From positions 44,325,629 to 44,389,628 of the forward strand of contig NC_091932.1 of NCBI RefSeq assembly GCF_041260155.1: a stretch of DNA of 64,000 nucleotides, in the 5' to 3' direction. The notes under the pieces are model-generated. The model saw only the letters and a program-made list of their open reading frames with translations, did no database searches and had not been told where the DNA came from. Source of the DNA: Ptychodera flava. Its lineage: Eukaryota > Hemichordata > Enteropneusta > Ptychoderidae. The position numbers and the translations under genes are program-made. Positions 47,059-58,891 of this stretch are shown here, piece by piece (the first letter of the stretch is position 1; each line of letters starts with the position of its first letter).

Positions 47059-47967
47059 AGTAGTCGTTGATTAACCCTATGATTTGCTGCAAACCCAAGT
47101 GAATACTATTGCTTCCTTTATTCTTTAAAATCTAACTTCAGTCATTGAAATTTGACTTTGATAAATCTATCTCTTGCACTGTGTATGAATTGATTTACTT
47201 CCATATTTATGCCTTAGATTTTTGTAGTGCATACCGGTATTGTTAAATTTCAACATTGCATTTGCTATTTGTGCAGGGAGGAACATTATTACTGTATCAC
47301 ATGACCCCCTGGCTGCAGTGGTGCATTGTGGGAAGAAACCTGGTAATGCATCAACAAACTGTCAACCAAAACAGAAACCATGTCTGTATAATATTATACT
47401 TAATCTGTGTGAATATCATAACATTGCTGATCATTATCCTTGGTAAGATATTAATAATAATAATAATAATAATTTAATTCTTAGAAGAAATGCACTACAC
47501 ATACGTCTCAGTGCCTTTAACACAACAAACAAAACAAAAGACAAAAACAAAAATCCATTACAAGAGTCACAAGTGGAAAAAGTCCAAAAATCCAAAAGTA
47601 AATGAAAAAAGTAAAAATTCAATAAAATGCATTAAAAAGCAGGCAAGCGAGCAAAATGACCCGTACAAGACTCGTACGGCATTAAAAATTCACCATGTGG
47701 AAAAGGTCAGCACAAAATTTGTAAAAAATGCAAAAATGTTAAAAAAAAAAGTCGCAGAAACGAATAAAAAACAGTTCCAGATAAAAAATGACTGATCATC
47801 CCTAGCATGAATAATACTGGCTAAAAAGGTAAGCCTTTAAACTACGTTTAAAACAGTCAACAGATGTAGCATTGTGGATCTCGGCTGGCAGAGAATTCCA
47901 CAGAGACGTGCAGAAACAGAGAAAGCCTTCTGACCATATGACTTATTAAATTTCCCATAAGGTGGCA

Positions 47968-48474
47968 CTAATCGCAGAGAATCGGCAGATCTAAGATCTC
48001 TAGCAGGGTGTAGAGCTCAACCAGGTCAATCAAATATAGTGGTGCAACACGATGAATAACTTTGTAAACAGTCAGCATGATTTTAAACTTGATGCGTGCC
48101 TCAACAGGTAGCCAGTGTAGATCGATTAGTACAGGTGTGATATGGTCGAATTTACGGGTTCGAGAAATAAGGCGGGCAGCAGCATTTTGAATTGATTGAA
48201 GGCGTTGAAGTTGAATCTTGTTGATGCCGTATAAAAGACCATTGCAGTAATCTAGACAAGAGGTGATAAACGCGTGAACCATTTTTTCCGTTGTGGACTT
48301 GTCCAACAGCTGACGGATCTTGCCAATCCTAGACAGAGCATAAAAACCATTTCTACAGATATGATTAATTTGGTCGCACATAGAGCCAGACTGATCAAGG
48401 GTAACGCCAAGATTACGAACGGTAGCAGATGGAGCAATATCAAACTCGCCAATCCTTAGGCTTGGAAGTTTCAC
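47968..48474 (-). pseudogene. LINE RT C-terminal (thumb and tail) part
   Basis: Contains SCLDYCNGLLYGINKIQLQR, LQSIQNAAARLI and DLHWLPVEARIKFKI, the standard C-terminal region of CR1/L2 polyproteins. It is displaced by one base from the main RT frame. The usual ending (FSVxAPxLWNSLP) is further out of frame near 47.90 kb. Confidence 0.8.
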
Positions 48475-48485
48475 TACATCAGATC

Positions 48486-50009
48486 TCAGTCCGGACGAAA
48501 ATGAACAACCTCCGTCTTGTCATCATTAAGAATTAACATATTTGATTTCATCCAGGCGCGAATGTCATCAACACATACTTCAATAGACCCTTGGACTTCA
48601 TCTGGTTTATTGCAAACAACATAAATTTGTGTATCATCTGCGTATAACATGTGGTTGAGACCATGCTGTACAATGATATCTTCCAGTGGTGCCGTATAGA
48701 GGGTGAAAAGAATGGGACCCAAAACAGAGCCCTGGGGAACGCCACTTTTCATATGTGTACTGGATGATGTTGCAGATCCCACTTTGACACACTGAGTGCG
48801 ATTGTTGAGGTATGATCTGAACCACGATAGTGCTGTGCCGGTGATACCAAAACGAAATTGAAGTCTATGTAGAAGGACTTCATGGTCAACTGTGTCGAAC
48901 GCAGCCGATAAGTCCAGCATAACAAGGACGACGTCTTTCTTGTCGTTGAGGGCGAGCATGATGTCGTTGTGTACACGCATAAGGGCCGTCTCTGTACTGT
49001 GATGGGCGCGATACGCGCTTTGGAACTTGGTAAACAGACAGTACTTTCTGAGATGAGTATTCAGCTGGGCAGCAACAATCTGCTCAAGTACTTTCGATAA
49101 GAAAGACAAATTTGATACGGGTCGATAGTTCTTAAGAATATTTGGGTTGAGGTCTGTTTTTTTCAGCAATGGTTGGATGATAGCGGACTTGAAGTGACTA
49201 GGGACGGAACCCGATGACAGTGACAAATTGAAAAGATGTGTCATGAATGGCAATAGAGCATCTGCAAATTTCTTGATATATTTTACAGGCAGTACATCCA
49301 GATCACAGGATTTCAAAGATGCTTGTAATATGATGTTATTCACCTGGTCTGTAGTCACCTGGTTGAAACATGGTAGGGTGTGTGATGGTAAGACGTTGTC
49401 ATTATCAATGTGGGGACTTGGTAGGCCTTCTCGAAGTCGCAAAATCTTAGAGTTAAAGTAATCCAAGAATTCAGATGGAAGTGTTGCTGGTTTGAATTGG
49501 CTTGGTAGAACTTTTCTGATGATTGTCTTCACGTCGGATAACTCGGCAATGATGTTAAAGAGTCCCTTGTCGTCTGCTTCTTGGATACGAATGCGATGGT
49601 AGACGGCCTTGAGTTCATCACACCGACGAAAATATTCTCTTTGCTTTGTGAGAAAAATCTGACGATCGATCTCAAGATTGGTAGAACAATATTTTGTCTC
49701 CAGCCGTCGTACAATTTTCCTCATCATCAACAGCTCTTCACAGAACCATGGTGCCCTTACCTTGTCGGTAACGATTTTCGGCTTAATAGGCGCAATAGTG
49801 TCCAATACGTCTATTACTGCGGCATGGTAGAATGTTAACAGGTGTTCAGTGTTGCTATCTCGTGAATAGTTCGAAAGCTTGGCGGTGATTTTTTCTTGCA
49901 ATTCATCAAGGTTTATAGTCCGGAGATTGCGACACGAACTCGTAATCTTCTTGTTTGCTGGGTGTCGTACATCCAAACCAAACTTTATGAAACTGTGATG
50001 AGAGTTCAT
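48486..50009 (-). pseudogene. LINE reverse transcriptase ORF (507 codons)
   Basis: RT fingers and palm are intact: NYRPVSNLSFLSKVLEQIVA, DLSAAFDTVDHEVLLHRLQF, SGVPQGSVLGPILFTLYTAP and the catalytic LYADDTQIY. These are hallmarks of the CR1/L2 group (FDTVDH, RSYLNNR). The frame ends at HFRPD, where the family continues; a one-base shift carries the C-terminal part (47968-48474) into another frame. Confidence 0.85.
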
Positions 50010-50085
50010 CGAATTTGTGACATTAACGGAATGAAGAAATTGATCAGTCGTTCGGGTTATAAGCAGATCTAGATAGACCCTTTAT

Positions 50086-51239
50086 CAACTTGTTCAATCA
50101 TAAATGTTCTTTGTCATTTTCATACTTTGTTCATCCTTAATTCCAAACTGCCAACAACTAGTTCTCTGGCTCGAGGGACACTTTCAGTTTCTGTCCACTT
50201 AATGTCATTGTTATCCAGCAGAAATTTTATAAATTCAATTATAGTAATGATTGACTCTAATGTGCACCCTACTGCATCAGATATTCATGTCTATGTACAG
50301 ATTGTTATAGATCTTGATGGTACTGATAGCATCAGTAATTTTTTTTTTAAATTGTCAAAAGTGTTATTAAACCAGTGTTTGCTGGAAGTTCTCCAAACTT
50401 GCACTTCACAAAGTTTAAATACTAGTATGTCTAGATTTGTGTACAAAGAAGACTGGATGTTTTATATCATAATAGGAAGTATGGTCTCCATAATCCCTGA
50501 TGTGTCCGCAGGCAATACCGGTACATACTATCCAGGCTGATGAATGCAGTTGTACTAGAGATTTAAATTGGGTTTCTCTGCTATGTCAATTTTATACAAG
50601 TGACAACCCTCTGCTGTTGCATTTGAGATGAATATTTTGAAAGTGCATACCATTTTCATCCACATCTGGAGCAACTTACAAACTTAACCAATTACACAAG
50701 GATGATGACACAAGAGATAAAGTTAAGAAATTTAACTGTGGTGAACTTGACTATTCCTTTCAAATCCTTACCTAACTTGATTGATATCTTAAACTAAAAT
50801 ACACTGCATGGTTAATTGCACACAAAAATGCATCAGGGGTGTACCATTTGATAAAAGGGGGTTGTCTGGAAGATTGATGAGGAACATTATGTTTTTTATC
50901 CGATACATTGAACATTCTTTTTTTCCCACTATCCCACCTTTTCTTTTTGACAAACCTTCTGTGGCTGATTTTTTATTGACATTTGTTTGAATTTTTTCAA
51001 AATCTGCCAGGACCACCCCCCCCTCCATCACTCTTTATCATTGAAAAAACTTTGAATATATTTGTTGGAAACCAAACCTGCTGAAATCAGCTCAGCTATG
51101 TTTTCTCATTATTTTTTACCGCATTTCAACACCAAATACAGTTTACCATTTCAAATGCTGAATCACCACATTATCTTAAACATAGGGCCAAAGTCCCTGA
51201 AGCTACTATAGACATGGATACAAAATTAAGTATTTCCTG
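50086..51239. other. Nothing recognised
   Basis: AT-rich sequence between the LINE and the next type B segment. A 137-codon + strand frame at 50127-50540 has no recognisable domain. At 51001-51030 there is a short C-rich tract. Confidence 0.35.
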
Positions 51240-51765
51240 ACTGTATGAAATTATCTCACTAAGGTCATCCTAGGGACCTGTTAACCAAATATTAAAGCTC
51301 TCTGACCAGCGGTTTTGAAAAAAACAAGCGACCCAATAGTCGACAGAGCTATGCTGTGTTATGTAGAGAGCAACTTTTTGTGACATATGTATTGATGAAG
51401 AAGGTTGAGATCTTTGATACAATTGTAGCTCATTTCAGGATGGCCTGACCTAAAATGGCAAAATTAGCTGCAAAATACAAAATTGATGATTCATCATAAT
51501 TATGTATAAAAATGTATACCATATCAAAACTATCACATGAGTAAAAAATAGCGTCAATGACACTGTAGCTCCCATCCTGGACTATTTAGTGTTTGTTCTC
51601 TGGTCAGATATTTGAACATGTGTGAAAGGGATAAAGTGCATGAAGTGAAAATACTTAAATGTAATGTACTGGAGACAGTGAAATATGTTTAATGTATTTA
51701 TTCAGAATATAAAATGGAAAAAATACAGAATTAGATATATCGAATACTGTGATACAACCATTAAC
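51240..51765 (+). mobile_element. Type B element, 5' segment
   Basis: Carries type B core text (GGTCATCCTAGGGACCTG, CCAAATATTAAAGC, ACCAGCGGTTTTGA) and stops where the type C element begins at about 51766. Type B sequence resumes after the type C end at 54508, so type C appears inserted into a type B element. TAGCTCCCATCC at 51564 is the inverted counterpart of the B3 terminal hairpin. Confidence 0.45.
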
Positions 51766-54507
51766 TCAACAAGTCATTTACAATGACATAGTCCCCACTT
51801 GTAATAGGAGTATTAGTCTTGATGGGGCAGGAAAATGTTGTCATTAAGAAGTATCACTGGAGTGTATATGTTGAGATCTATGGGCACATAGGTCTATGTC
51901 GTTGTTCCCAATTTGAAACACATGAGGCATGTCTAAGTTATGGTTCTAAATCGGGAAAAAAGATCAGACCTCTAGCAGTATTGGCCAGCCAAGAAATACA
52001 TATGCGCATTATAAATGACGTACAAGATGTGACATCTTAAGGTCTAATATCCTATCAAAATTGGAGGGTATAGAACTTGTGGTTACTGAGATATGCATAT
52101 ATATGTATAATCAAGGTCAAAGGTCATCGAGGTCACATGACATTTTGAAAAAAAAAATTATATTGCTAATTTATCCCTATATGCCAAAAATCAGATCTCT
52201 AGCTCTATTCGCTTGCCCAGAATTAGATGTGTACATAATTAATGAGGTAAAGCGTGTGCTGTCATAAGGTCTCCCATCCTACTAAATACAAAGGACATAG
52301 CACTTGTGGTTACTTATTTATTGACATAAACATATATTTTAGGTAAAAGGTTATCGAGGTCACATGACATTTGGTCAAAAAATTTCTCTCCTATAGTTAT
52401 CCCTATATACCAAAAATCAGACATCCAGCTCTATTGGCTTGCTCAGAATGAGATATGTGCATAATTGTTGAGGTACAGTATGTGGTGTCATACGGTGTCC
52501 AATCATACCAAATATGAAGGGTGTAGCACTTGTGGTTACTGAGTTATGGACAAATATGTATATTTGAGGTCAATGGTCACCGAGGTCACGTGACATTTTG
52601 TCAAAAAAATTGTATTGCTAAGTTATCCCTATATACCAAAAATCCGACCTCTAGCTCTATTGGCTCGCTCAAAATTAGATATGCACATAATTAATGAAGT
52701 ACAATATGTGGCGTCATAAGGTGTCCCATCATACCAAATATGAAGGGTGTAGCACTTGTGGTTACTGAGTTATGGACAAATATGTATATTTGAGGTCAAA
52801 GGTCACCGAGGTCACGTGACATTTTGTCAAAAAAATTGTATTGCTAAGTTATCCCTATATACCAAAAATCAGACCTCTAGCTCTCTTGGCTCGCTCAAAA
52901 TTAGATATGTGCATAATAAATGAAGTACAATATGTGGCGTCATAAGGTGTCCCATCATACCATACATGAAGGCTGTAGCACTTGTGGTTACTGAGTTATG
53001 GACAAATATGTATATTTGAGGTCAAAGGTCACCGAGGTCACGTGACATTTTGTCAAAAAAATTGTATTGCTAAGTTATCCCCATATACCAAAAATCAGAC
53101 CTCTAGCTCTATTGGCTCGCTCAAAATTAGATATGCACATAATTAATGAAGTACAATATGTGGCGTCATAAGGTGTCCCATCATACCATACATGAAGGCT
53201 GTAGCACTTGTGGTTACTGAGTTATGGACAAATATGTATATTTGAGGTCAAAGGTCACCAAGGTCACATGACATTTTGTCAAAAAAATTGTATTGCTAAG
53301 TTATCCCTATATACCAAAAATCAGACCTCTAGCTCTCTTGGCTCGCTCAAAATTAGATATGCACATAATAAATGAAGTACAATATGTGGCGTCATAAGGT
53401 GTCCCATCATACCATACATGAAGGCTGTAGCACTTGTGGTTACTGAGTTATGGACAAATATGTATATCTGAGGTCAAAGGTCACCAAGGTCACGTGACAT
53501 TTTGTCAAAAAAATTGTATTGCTAAGTTATCCCTATATACAAATCAGACCTCTAGCTCTATTGGCTCGCTCAAAATTAGATATGCGCATAATTAATGAGG
53601 TACAATATGTGGCGTCATAAGGTGTCCCATCATACCATACATGAAGGCTGTAGCACTTGTGGTTACTGAGTTATGGACAAATATGTATATTTGAGGTCAA
53701 AGGTCACCGACGTCATGTGACATTTTGTCAAAAAATTGTTTTCTAAGTTATCCCTATATACCAAAAATCAGACCTCTAGCTCTCTTGGCTCGCTCAAAAT
53801 TAGATATGCGCATAATAAATGAAGTACAATATGTGGCGTCATAAGGTGTCCCATCATACCATACATGAAGGGTGTAGCACTTGTGGTTACTGAGTTATGG
53901 ACAAATATGTATATTTGAGGTCAAAGGTCACCGAGGTCATGTGACATTTTGTCAAAAAATTGTTTTGCTAAGTTATCCCTATATACCAAAATCAGACCTC
54001 TAGCTCTCTTGGCTCGCTCAAAATTAGATATGCACATAATTAATGAAGTACAATATGTTGCGTCATAAGGTGTCCCATCATACCATACATGAAGGCTGTA
54101 GCACTTGTGGTTACTGAGTTATGGACAAATATGTATATTGAGGTCAAAGGTCACCAAGGTCACGTGACATTTTGTCAAAAAAATTGTATTGCTAAGTTAT
54201 CCCTATATACCAAAAATCAGACCTCTAGCTCTATTGGCTCGCTCAAAATTAGATATGTGCATAATTAATGAGGTACAATATGTGGCGTCATAAAGGTGTC
54301 CCATCATACCATATATGAAGGGTGGTAGCACTCGTGGTTACTGAGTTATGGACAAATATGTATATTTGAGATCAAAGGTCATCAAGGTCACATGACATTT
54401 TGTCAAAATATCCGAGATATCTGCGTGAACGGATGGACTCACGGATGGACGAACAGACGAACATGACCCAATCTATAAGCCCACTGGACTTCTTCCATGG
54501 GGACTAA
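51766..54507 (+). mobile_element. Type C tandem-cored, Helitron/pearl-like element
   Basis: The 5' end shares ACAAGTCAT, AATGACATAGTCCCC and ACTTGTAA with type A. The core is about 11 units of 226 bp (from about 52.05 to 54.40 kb), the central ones nearly identical. Each has AAATTAGATATGCACATAA, GCGTCATAAGGTGTCCCATC, CACTTGTGGTTACTGAG and a DR1-like AGGTCAAAGGTCA. The 3' end has a degenerate ACGGATGGAC run, CCCAATCTATAAG, a hairpin (54481-54500) and CTAA (54504-54507). No protein is encoded. Confidence 0.7.
52114..54390 (+). promoter_or_regulatory. Array of nuclear-receptor DR1 motifs with E-box-like sites
   Basis: The exact DR1 sequence AGGTCAAAGGTCA occurs eight times (first at 52114-52126, then once per unit from about 52.79 to 54.15 kb), with one- or two-base variants in the three other units. 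Each is followed by a third half-site AGGTCA and then CACGTG, CACATG or CATGTG. DR1 is the preferred site of HNF4, RXR heterodimers and COUP-TF in animals. The sites are spaced by the 226-bp repeat unit. Whether any factor uses them is unknown. Confidence 0.5.
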
Positions 54508-55178
54508 AAATTGTGTCACTGCATCCTTTTTGCAATATGATTACGATGAGAAACTAAATTTTTATTTTTCGTGGCCTTATACATGCGAGTTTATGGAGAT
54601 CTGCCTAATACATGGGAGTCTATGGACGTGTAAAATAAAAAATATGCAAATTTCACCACAATTTGCCCAAATTTGGGAAAGGTCATTCCTATGCACTTCC
54701 ATACCAAGTTTCAAATCAATCGGACTTGTGGTTTCAGAGAAGAAGATTTTTTGACCAAAAATGGGAGAAAATTACAAAAAATTCATGAAAAATAGCAAGT
54801 CTAAGATACTGACCCAAGATGTGCACAATCTTTTCATGTCAGCCCAAAGTACTTACATGCCATTTTTCATGTAATCTGCTCAGTGGTTATAGAGTTTTTT
54901 CAATTTTGACTGTTTTTACATTTTTTCACTTAATTTGCATATTTTTGGCAATGACAACTTCATTTGAACAAAATCTCATCTACAGCCCATCATCCATGTA
55001 CACACCAAATATCAAGATGAAATGTACAGCGGTTTTGGAGTTTTGATGTTGACGGACAGACATACAGACATACAGACATACAGACACACAGACATACAGA
55101 CATACATACATACAGACATTTCCCTAGCCTATAAGAATAGCTTCCATTGCCATATATACATATGGCTATGGGAGCTAA
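54508..55178 (+). mobile_element. Type B element, copy B3 (3' part)
   Basis: Core text (TATGCAAATTTCACCACAAT, CCAAGTTTCAAATCAATCGG, GACCAAAAATGGGAGAAAAT), a (GACATACA)n-like run, and a terminal hairpin 55139-55176 whose 17-bp arms pair with two mismatches, then CTAA (55175-55178). The last 350 bp are about 90% or more identical to B4 at 60.9-61.2 kb. Confidence 0.65.
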
Positions 55179-55711
55179 AAAAAGTTAAAGCCCCAGTATT
55201 TGTAACTTTTAACCTTTTTTATATTCGAAATTACGTATTATTCTCTTACATCCATCGTGACATGTTGTTCAGTAAAGAAATAAGCCAAATTTGTGCTCCT
55301 GTAGTGACATACAAACGCTAAATATTGCCCGATCGAGTTGGATTGCCGCGCGGGTTTGTTGACAATTTGTAGGCTGTGCACGTGATCGAGAACGCCGATA
55401 CTGATGACATCATCGAGCCTGCAACATTCCTGGGGCCTTGCCATGCCACGCCACACCGCCTGGGTAATCGCCCATGGTCGCCGGCTGAATGACCTGCGAA
55501 TGGTTTTATTTTGTTCTTCTCCGTTCAAATACGTACTGCTACTGTGTTTCAGAGGATACAGAACTTTGGCAGAGGAGGCTAACATTCTATTCTGGTACCG
55601 TGTGCGTTATATACGGATTATTCAAACTGCAGTCGGCAGTGCACCGATGCGCACCCTGCAGTTGGTAGGCTGTCGAATGCAGTGAACGCGATGGCCTTTG
55701 GCAGCAAGTAA

Positions 55712-56484
55712 GGGAACCGTCAGTATTTACGACCTGGGGGTCATTCAAAATTGAAAGTTATAAGGGGTGCTCAAATGTTTTTTCTTTGTCTCACTCTGTC
55801 CTCAATGACATAATGATTAGTTGATTATATATATTTTACTCTGATACATATTAAATAAAAAGAAAATAAATACTCTAACAGTACAAATAAATATCAACTA
55901 GATGAAGCAAGGCAAAAAAAACTACAAGTAGGTGCTACTACTAGCAATACTTATTATGAAAGAGAAGATAGTGACGATGAAAATGATATCGTTGTTCATG
56001 TACGCAATGGCACCAACGACATTAGAGATGAGGATCAACAGTGGTGATGATGATGTCACACAGTAGTTTTCTGCAGTCGCTACCAGGGTTGGAAGGAGAG
56101 GCTGGGTCATGGAGAAATGTTCTCGACAGATATCACTATTAGTGCGCAAGATCTAGGACAACACTGAACTGTTGTGAATTCATCCTTTATATTATCATAG
56201 AAATGTATATTTTATTTGACTTGAGTTCAACAACCATTTGGACATTTAACCATACCATAATGACATGCTACCCATCCAAATTTAACAATACTATGTGGTC
56301 GGAGACTGCTTATTAGGTGAGCTTTTATATAGCTACATATTATTACATGGGCTCAGGTAAGCCAAACTTTCTGTTAGAGAGGGGGTTACTCAAAGTCATC
56401 ATGGTTGGCTGGGGTGCGACTCAAAATTTCGGAGTTTCTAATGTAATTCCTCCGACCCCCAGATTATAAATAATGACGGCTCCC
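55712..56484. mobile_element. PIF/Harbinger-like non-autonomous element, copy 2
   Basis: GGGAACCGTCAGTATTTACG at 55712 and the inverted GGGAGCCGTCATTATTTA to 56484, flanked by TAA on both sides (55709-55711, 56485-56487). The interior matches parts of copy 1 (GATCTAGGACAA, GTGAATTCAT, ACATTTAACCATA). It is nested in the TTAA-flanked element. Confidence 0.8.
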
Positions 56485-56487
56485 TAA

Positions 56488-58020
56488 ACAGCTGTGAACG
56501 CGAGTCAGAACGATCGGGACCAGTATACGCACTGCTGTATCTCAGCGAAAATTTAGAAAAAACAATGGAGCTACCGCTAAGAAATTTACAGACTCTTGGC
56601 TCTTGATGCATCAGTTACTGAGCTTTTATACTGGTAAAAAGGCATTCTGAATACAGCGGTAAATTTCCTCCCAAACGAGAAAGGATAACACGCGGGCATT
56701 CTGCAATGGACGCTGTCATTGCTGCAGGCCCCACACCAATCTCGGCCCGGCCCCGCTGCACTTGTACAGACTACTGCGTCCATGTAGTACTGGCTTACAG
56801 GTCTAGTAGCTGGTCAAACACACAAAAAACAACGTCGCAGTGTAAATTCCGTAGGTCATAACCGTTGATCATAAATTTTCAGAACCAGTGATTTTTAAAA
56901 GTTTTGTATTGATCACCTCATTTAGGTTTATGTGAATGACTTTCTCATCGAGCTGCGTCTATAATTGTCCTGGGTATTGTCCATGCAAATTTGGGGCCTG
57001 CCTAGCTCCCTCCGATCGTCTGTAGACTACAGCCTGAGCAAATTGTACAGTTGTGAAAGTCAGATATGTATCATGAATTTATACAAAAATACAAACAACA
57101 GAATAAAACCAAGAGGTTAGTTTGCTGTCGGGCCGGGTTCGCAGGGGACGACTTTGCATTGAGGCCGGGATCTCTCTTGTGTTCTAACTTCCATCACATC
57201 GCAGCTAGCCGATACTTGTTGTGTACTACTGTAGTCCTTTTGAGGATTAGATACCGGTACGTTCGATATTATTTTGAAATACATTTAAATTTAATAAGTA
57301 AGACCTTTGTACTGCATTCAAGATATAATTTTTCCTTTCTCAGCGTTTTCAATTTACGCCGTACGGCAACGATATGCGAAGTTGATAGGCTGTGTTGCCT
57401 GCAGCGTAGCCTGGCCGTACACAAAACTTCGTTTGAGTAGACGGAGCAGAATCAGTCCCGTCATTTATTTTCAACGAAATTTTCATTATACTCCATAATG
57501 GAAGAAACGACTAGTTCAATGATTACAATGGTGAAGTGTTGAATTTTTATTCATATATGTTTTTCTCTCTCAATTCATTCAGCAAACTTTATCTCCGTAC
57601 CGTCGGTCACAACGTGCAATGCCTTGCATGAAGCTTACAATCGACTGCCTCCGTCGTTAGTTTAGCTGTTCAAGACGTTTGTTTGCACGGCTCATTATAG
57701 TCGGAACAATCTGTAAACACTTACATATTTATATCTTTCCGGTATTTCACCCAACTTTCGCGCGTTTTTAGCTGAGTCTCTAGTTTCAATGGACCAGACC
57801 TTTTCGAAGAGCGTATGGTTTCTACGGACGCCACAGTAAAACTTGCGTAGATGTGGTTGAGCATGCGCGGTGGTGTGATTACGTTTCGTTTCGTGTGTCA
57901 ACAAAGCTGACTTCTGGTCCGACAAGAAGTCATTTTTCACTCCTTTTACTGTTATTCGTGAGGCGGGCTGGGCATGCAAACCATGCGATTCGGTATTAAT
58001 TATGGTCTACTTTCACATAC
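56488..58020. other. Interior of the TTAA-flanked element, nothing recognised
   Basis: Mixed-composition sequence with frames up to 124 codons (57066-57440, + strand) that show no domain. It could be captured host DNA or a decayed transposon interior. Confidence 0.35.
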
Positions 58021-58094
58021 TGAGGATGTCAGTTTATTCAAAAATATGAAAAAAATTGATAAAAGTTACAAATACTGGGGCTTTAACAATTTCA

Positions 58095-58655
58095 CGACGT
58101 GATTATCGGAATATTAACATTAAGCAATTACAGGACAATCTTTCTACTAGCTTAGCAAATTACCCAGCTGATATGAATGTTGAAAAATTATCCGAGTTCT
58201 ACCAAGACACTGTCACCAATATACTTGATGCTGTAGCGCCCTTGACTGACAAGATGATCACCGAGAAAGCGCGGGCACCGTGGTTCTGTGACGAATTATT
58301 AGTGCTTCGTAAAGCTGTGCGTAATTTAGAAGCGAAGTGGCGAAAATCTCATCTTGAAATTGATCACCAACTGTTTGTATCAAAGAGGCTAGAATATGTT
58401 CGTATTTGTGACAAAGTCAAATCAATCTACCATCGGACAAGAATAGAGGAGGCTGACACTAAAAAGTTGTTCAGCATTGTATCTGAGTTGTCTAGCACCA
58501 AGGCATTGAATACGAATACTCTACCAAGCAACATACCACCGGACGCAATTTCCAATAACTTTCTAAAGTTCTTCGAAGAGAAAGTTTCAAAGCTACGCGA
58601 TGGTCTTGGCGGTCACTTTAATGATAATAAGGGACTGATGCCTCCCCATATTTAG
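58095..58655 (+). pseudogene. LINE ORF2 linker region
   Basis: RRDYRNINIKQLQDNLSTSL, then TEKARAPWFCDELLVLRKAV and HRTRIEEADTKKLFSIVSEL, the endonuclease-RT linker. It matches copy 1 throughout (RAPWFCEELL there). The frame ends at PPHI and a shift near 58650 moves the continuation (IKEVRKRIKQSPPKSCELDI) to another frame. Confidence 0.8.
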
Positions 58656-58891
58656 CCGAATTCAGGAGTGTATCTATCAAAGAAGTACGGAAGCGCATCA
58701 AGCAGTCACCTCCAAAATCATGCGAACTTGACATTCTACCAACTATCCTTGTTAAACAATCTGTCGATTCCCTCGCGCCTTTCCTAACCAATCTGTTTAA
58801 TGTTTCACTGTCTACAGGCAACGTTCCGAGCCAGTTTAAATCTGCAATTATTCGACCACTTCTGAAAAAACCTGATCTTGATCACAACTCA

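Larger units (their letters stand above)
47452..50085 (-). mobile_element. L2/CR1-clade LINE, 5'-truncated
   Basis: Minus-strand non-LTR retrotransposon whose 3' end is an (AAT)n microsatellite at 47452-47473, preceded by GCACTGAGACG and TAAGAATTAAATT, as in the second copy at 60.3-60.4 kb. It encodes the last residues of the endonuclease (LDLLITRTTDQFLHSVNVTN) and all of the reverse transcriptase. Homology stops near 50085, so most of the endonuclease and the 5' region are missing. It is incapable of independent movement. Confidence 0.9.
55185..58086. mobile_element. TTAA-flanked element with 23-bp perfect terminal repeats
   Basis: TTAA at 55185-55188 is followed by AGCCCCAGTATTTGTAAC and CTTTTA; the exact inverted 23 bp precedes TTAA at 58083-58086. 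TTAA duplications are typical of piggyBac. The 2.9-kb interior has short frames only and no recognisable transposase, so it is non-autonomous or decayed. It contains the Harbinger-like copy 2 (55712-56484). Perfect ends with a decayed or foreign interior suggest fairly recent movement. Confidence 0.7.

Noticed and set aside
47490-47795. A Lys-rich 101-codon frame
   Set aside because: It is antisense to the 3' untranslated part of the LINE and low in complexity.
43200-54400. Evenly spaced repeats looking like CRISPR arrays
   Set aside because: Units are contiguous 150- and 226-bp tandem repeats without unique spacers, in an animal genome.
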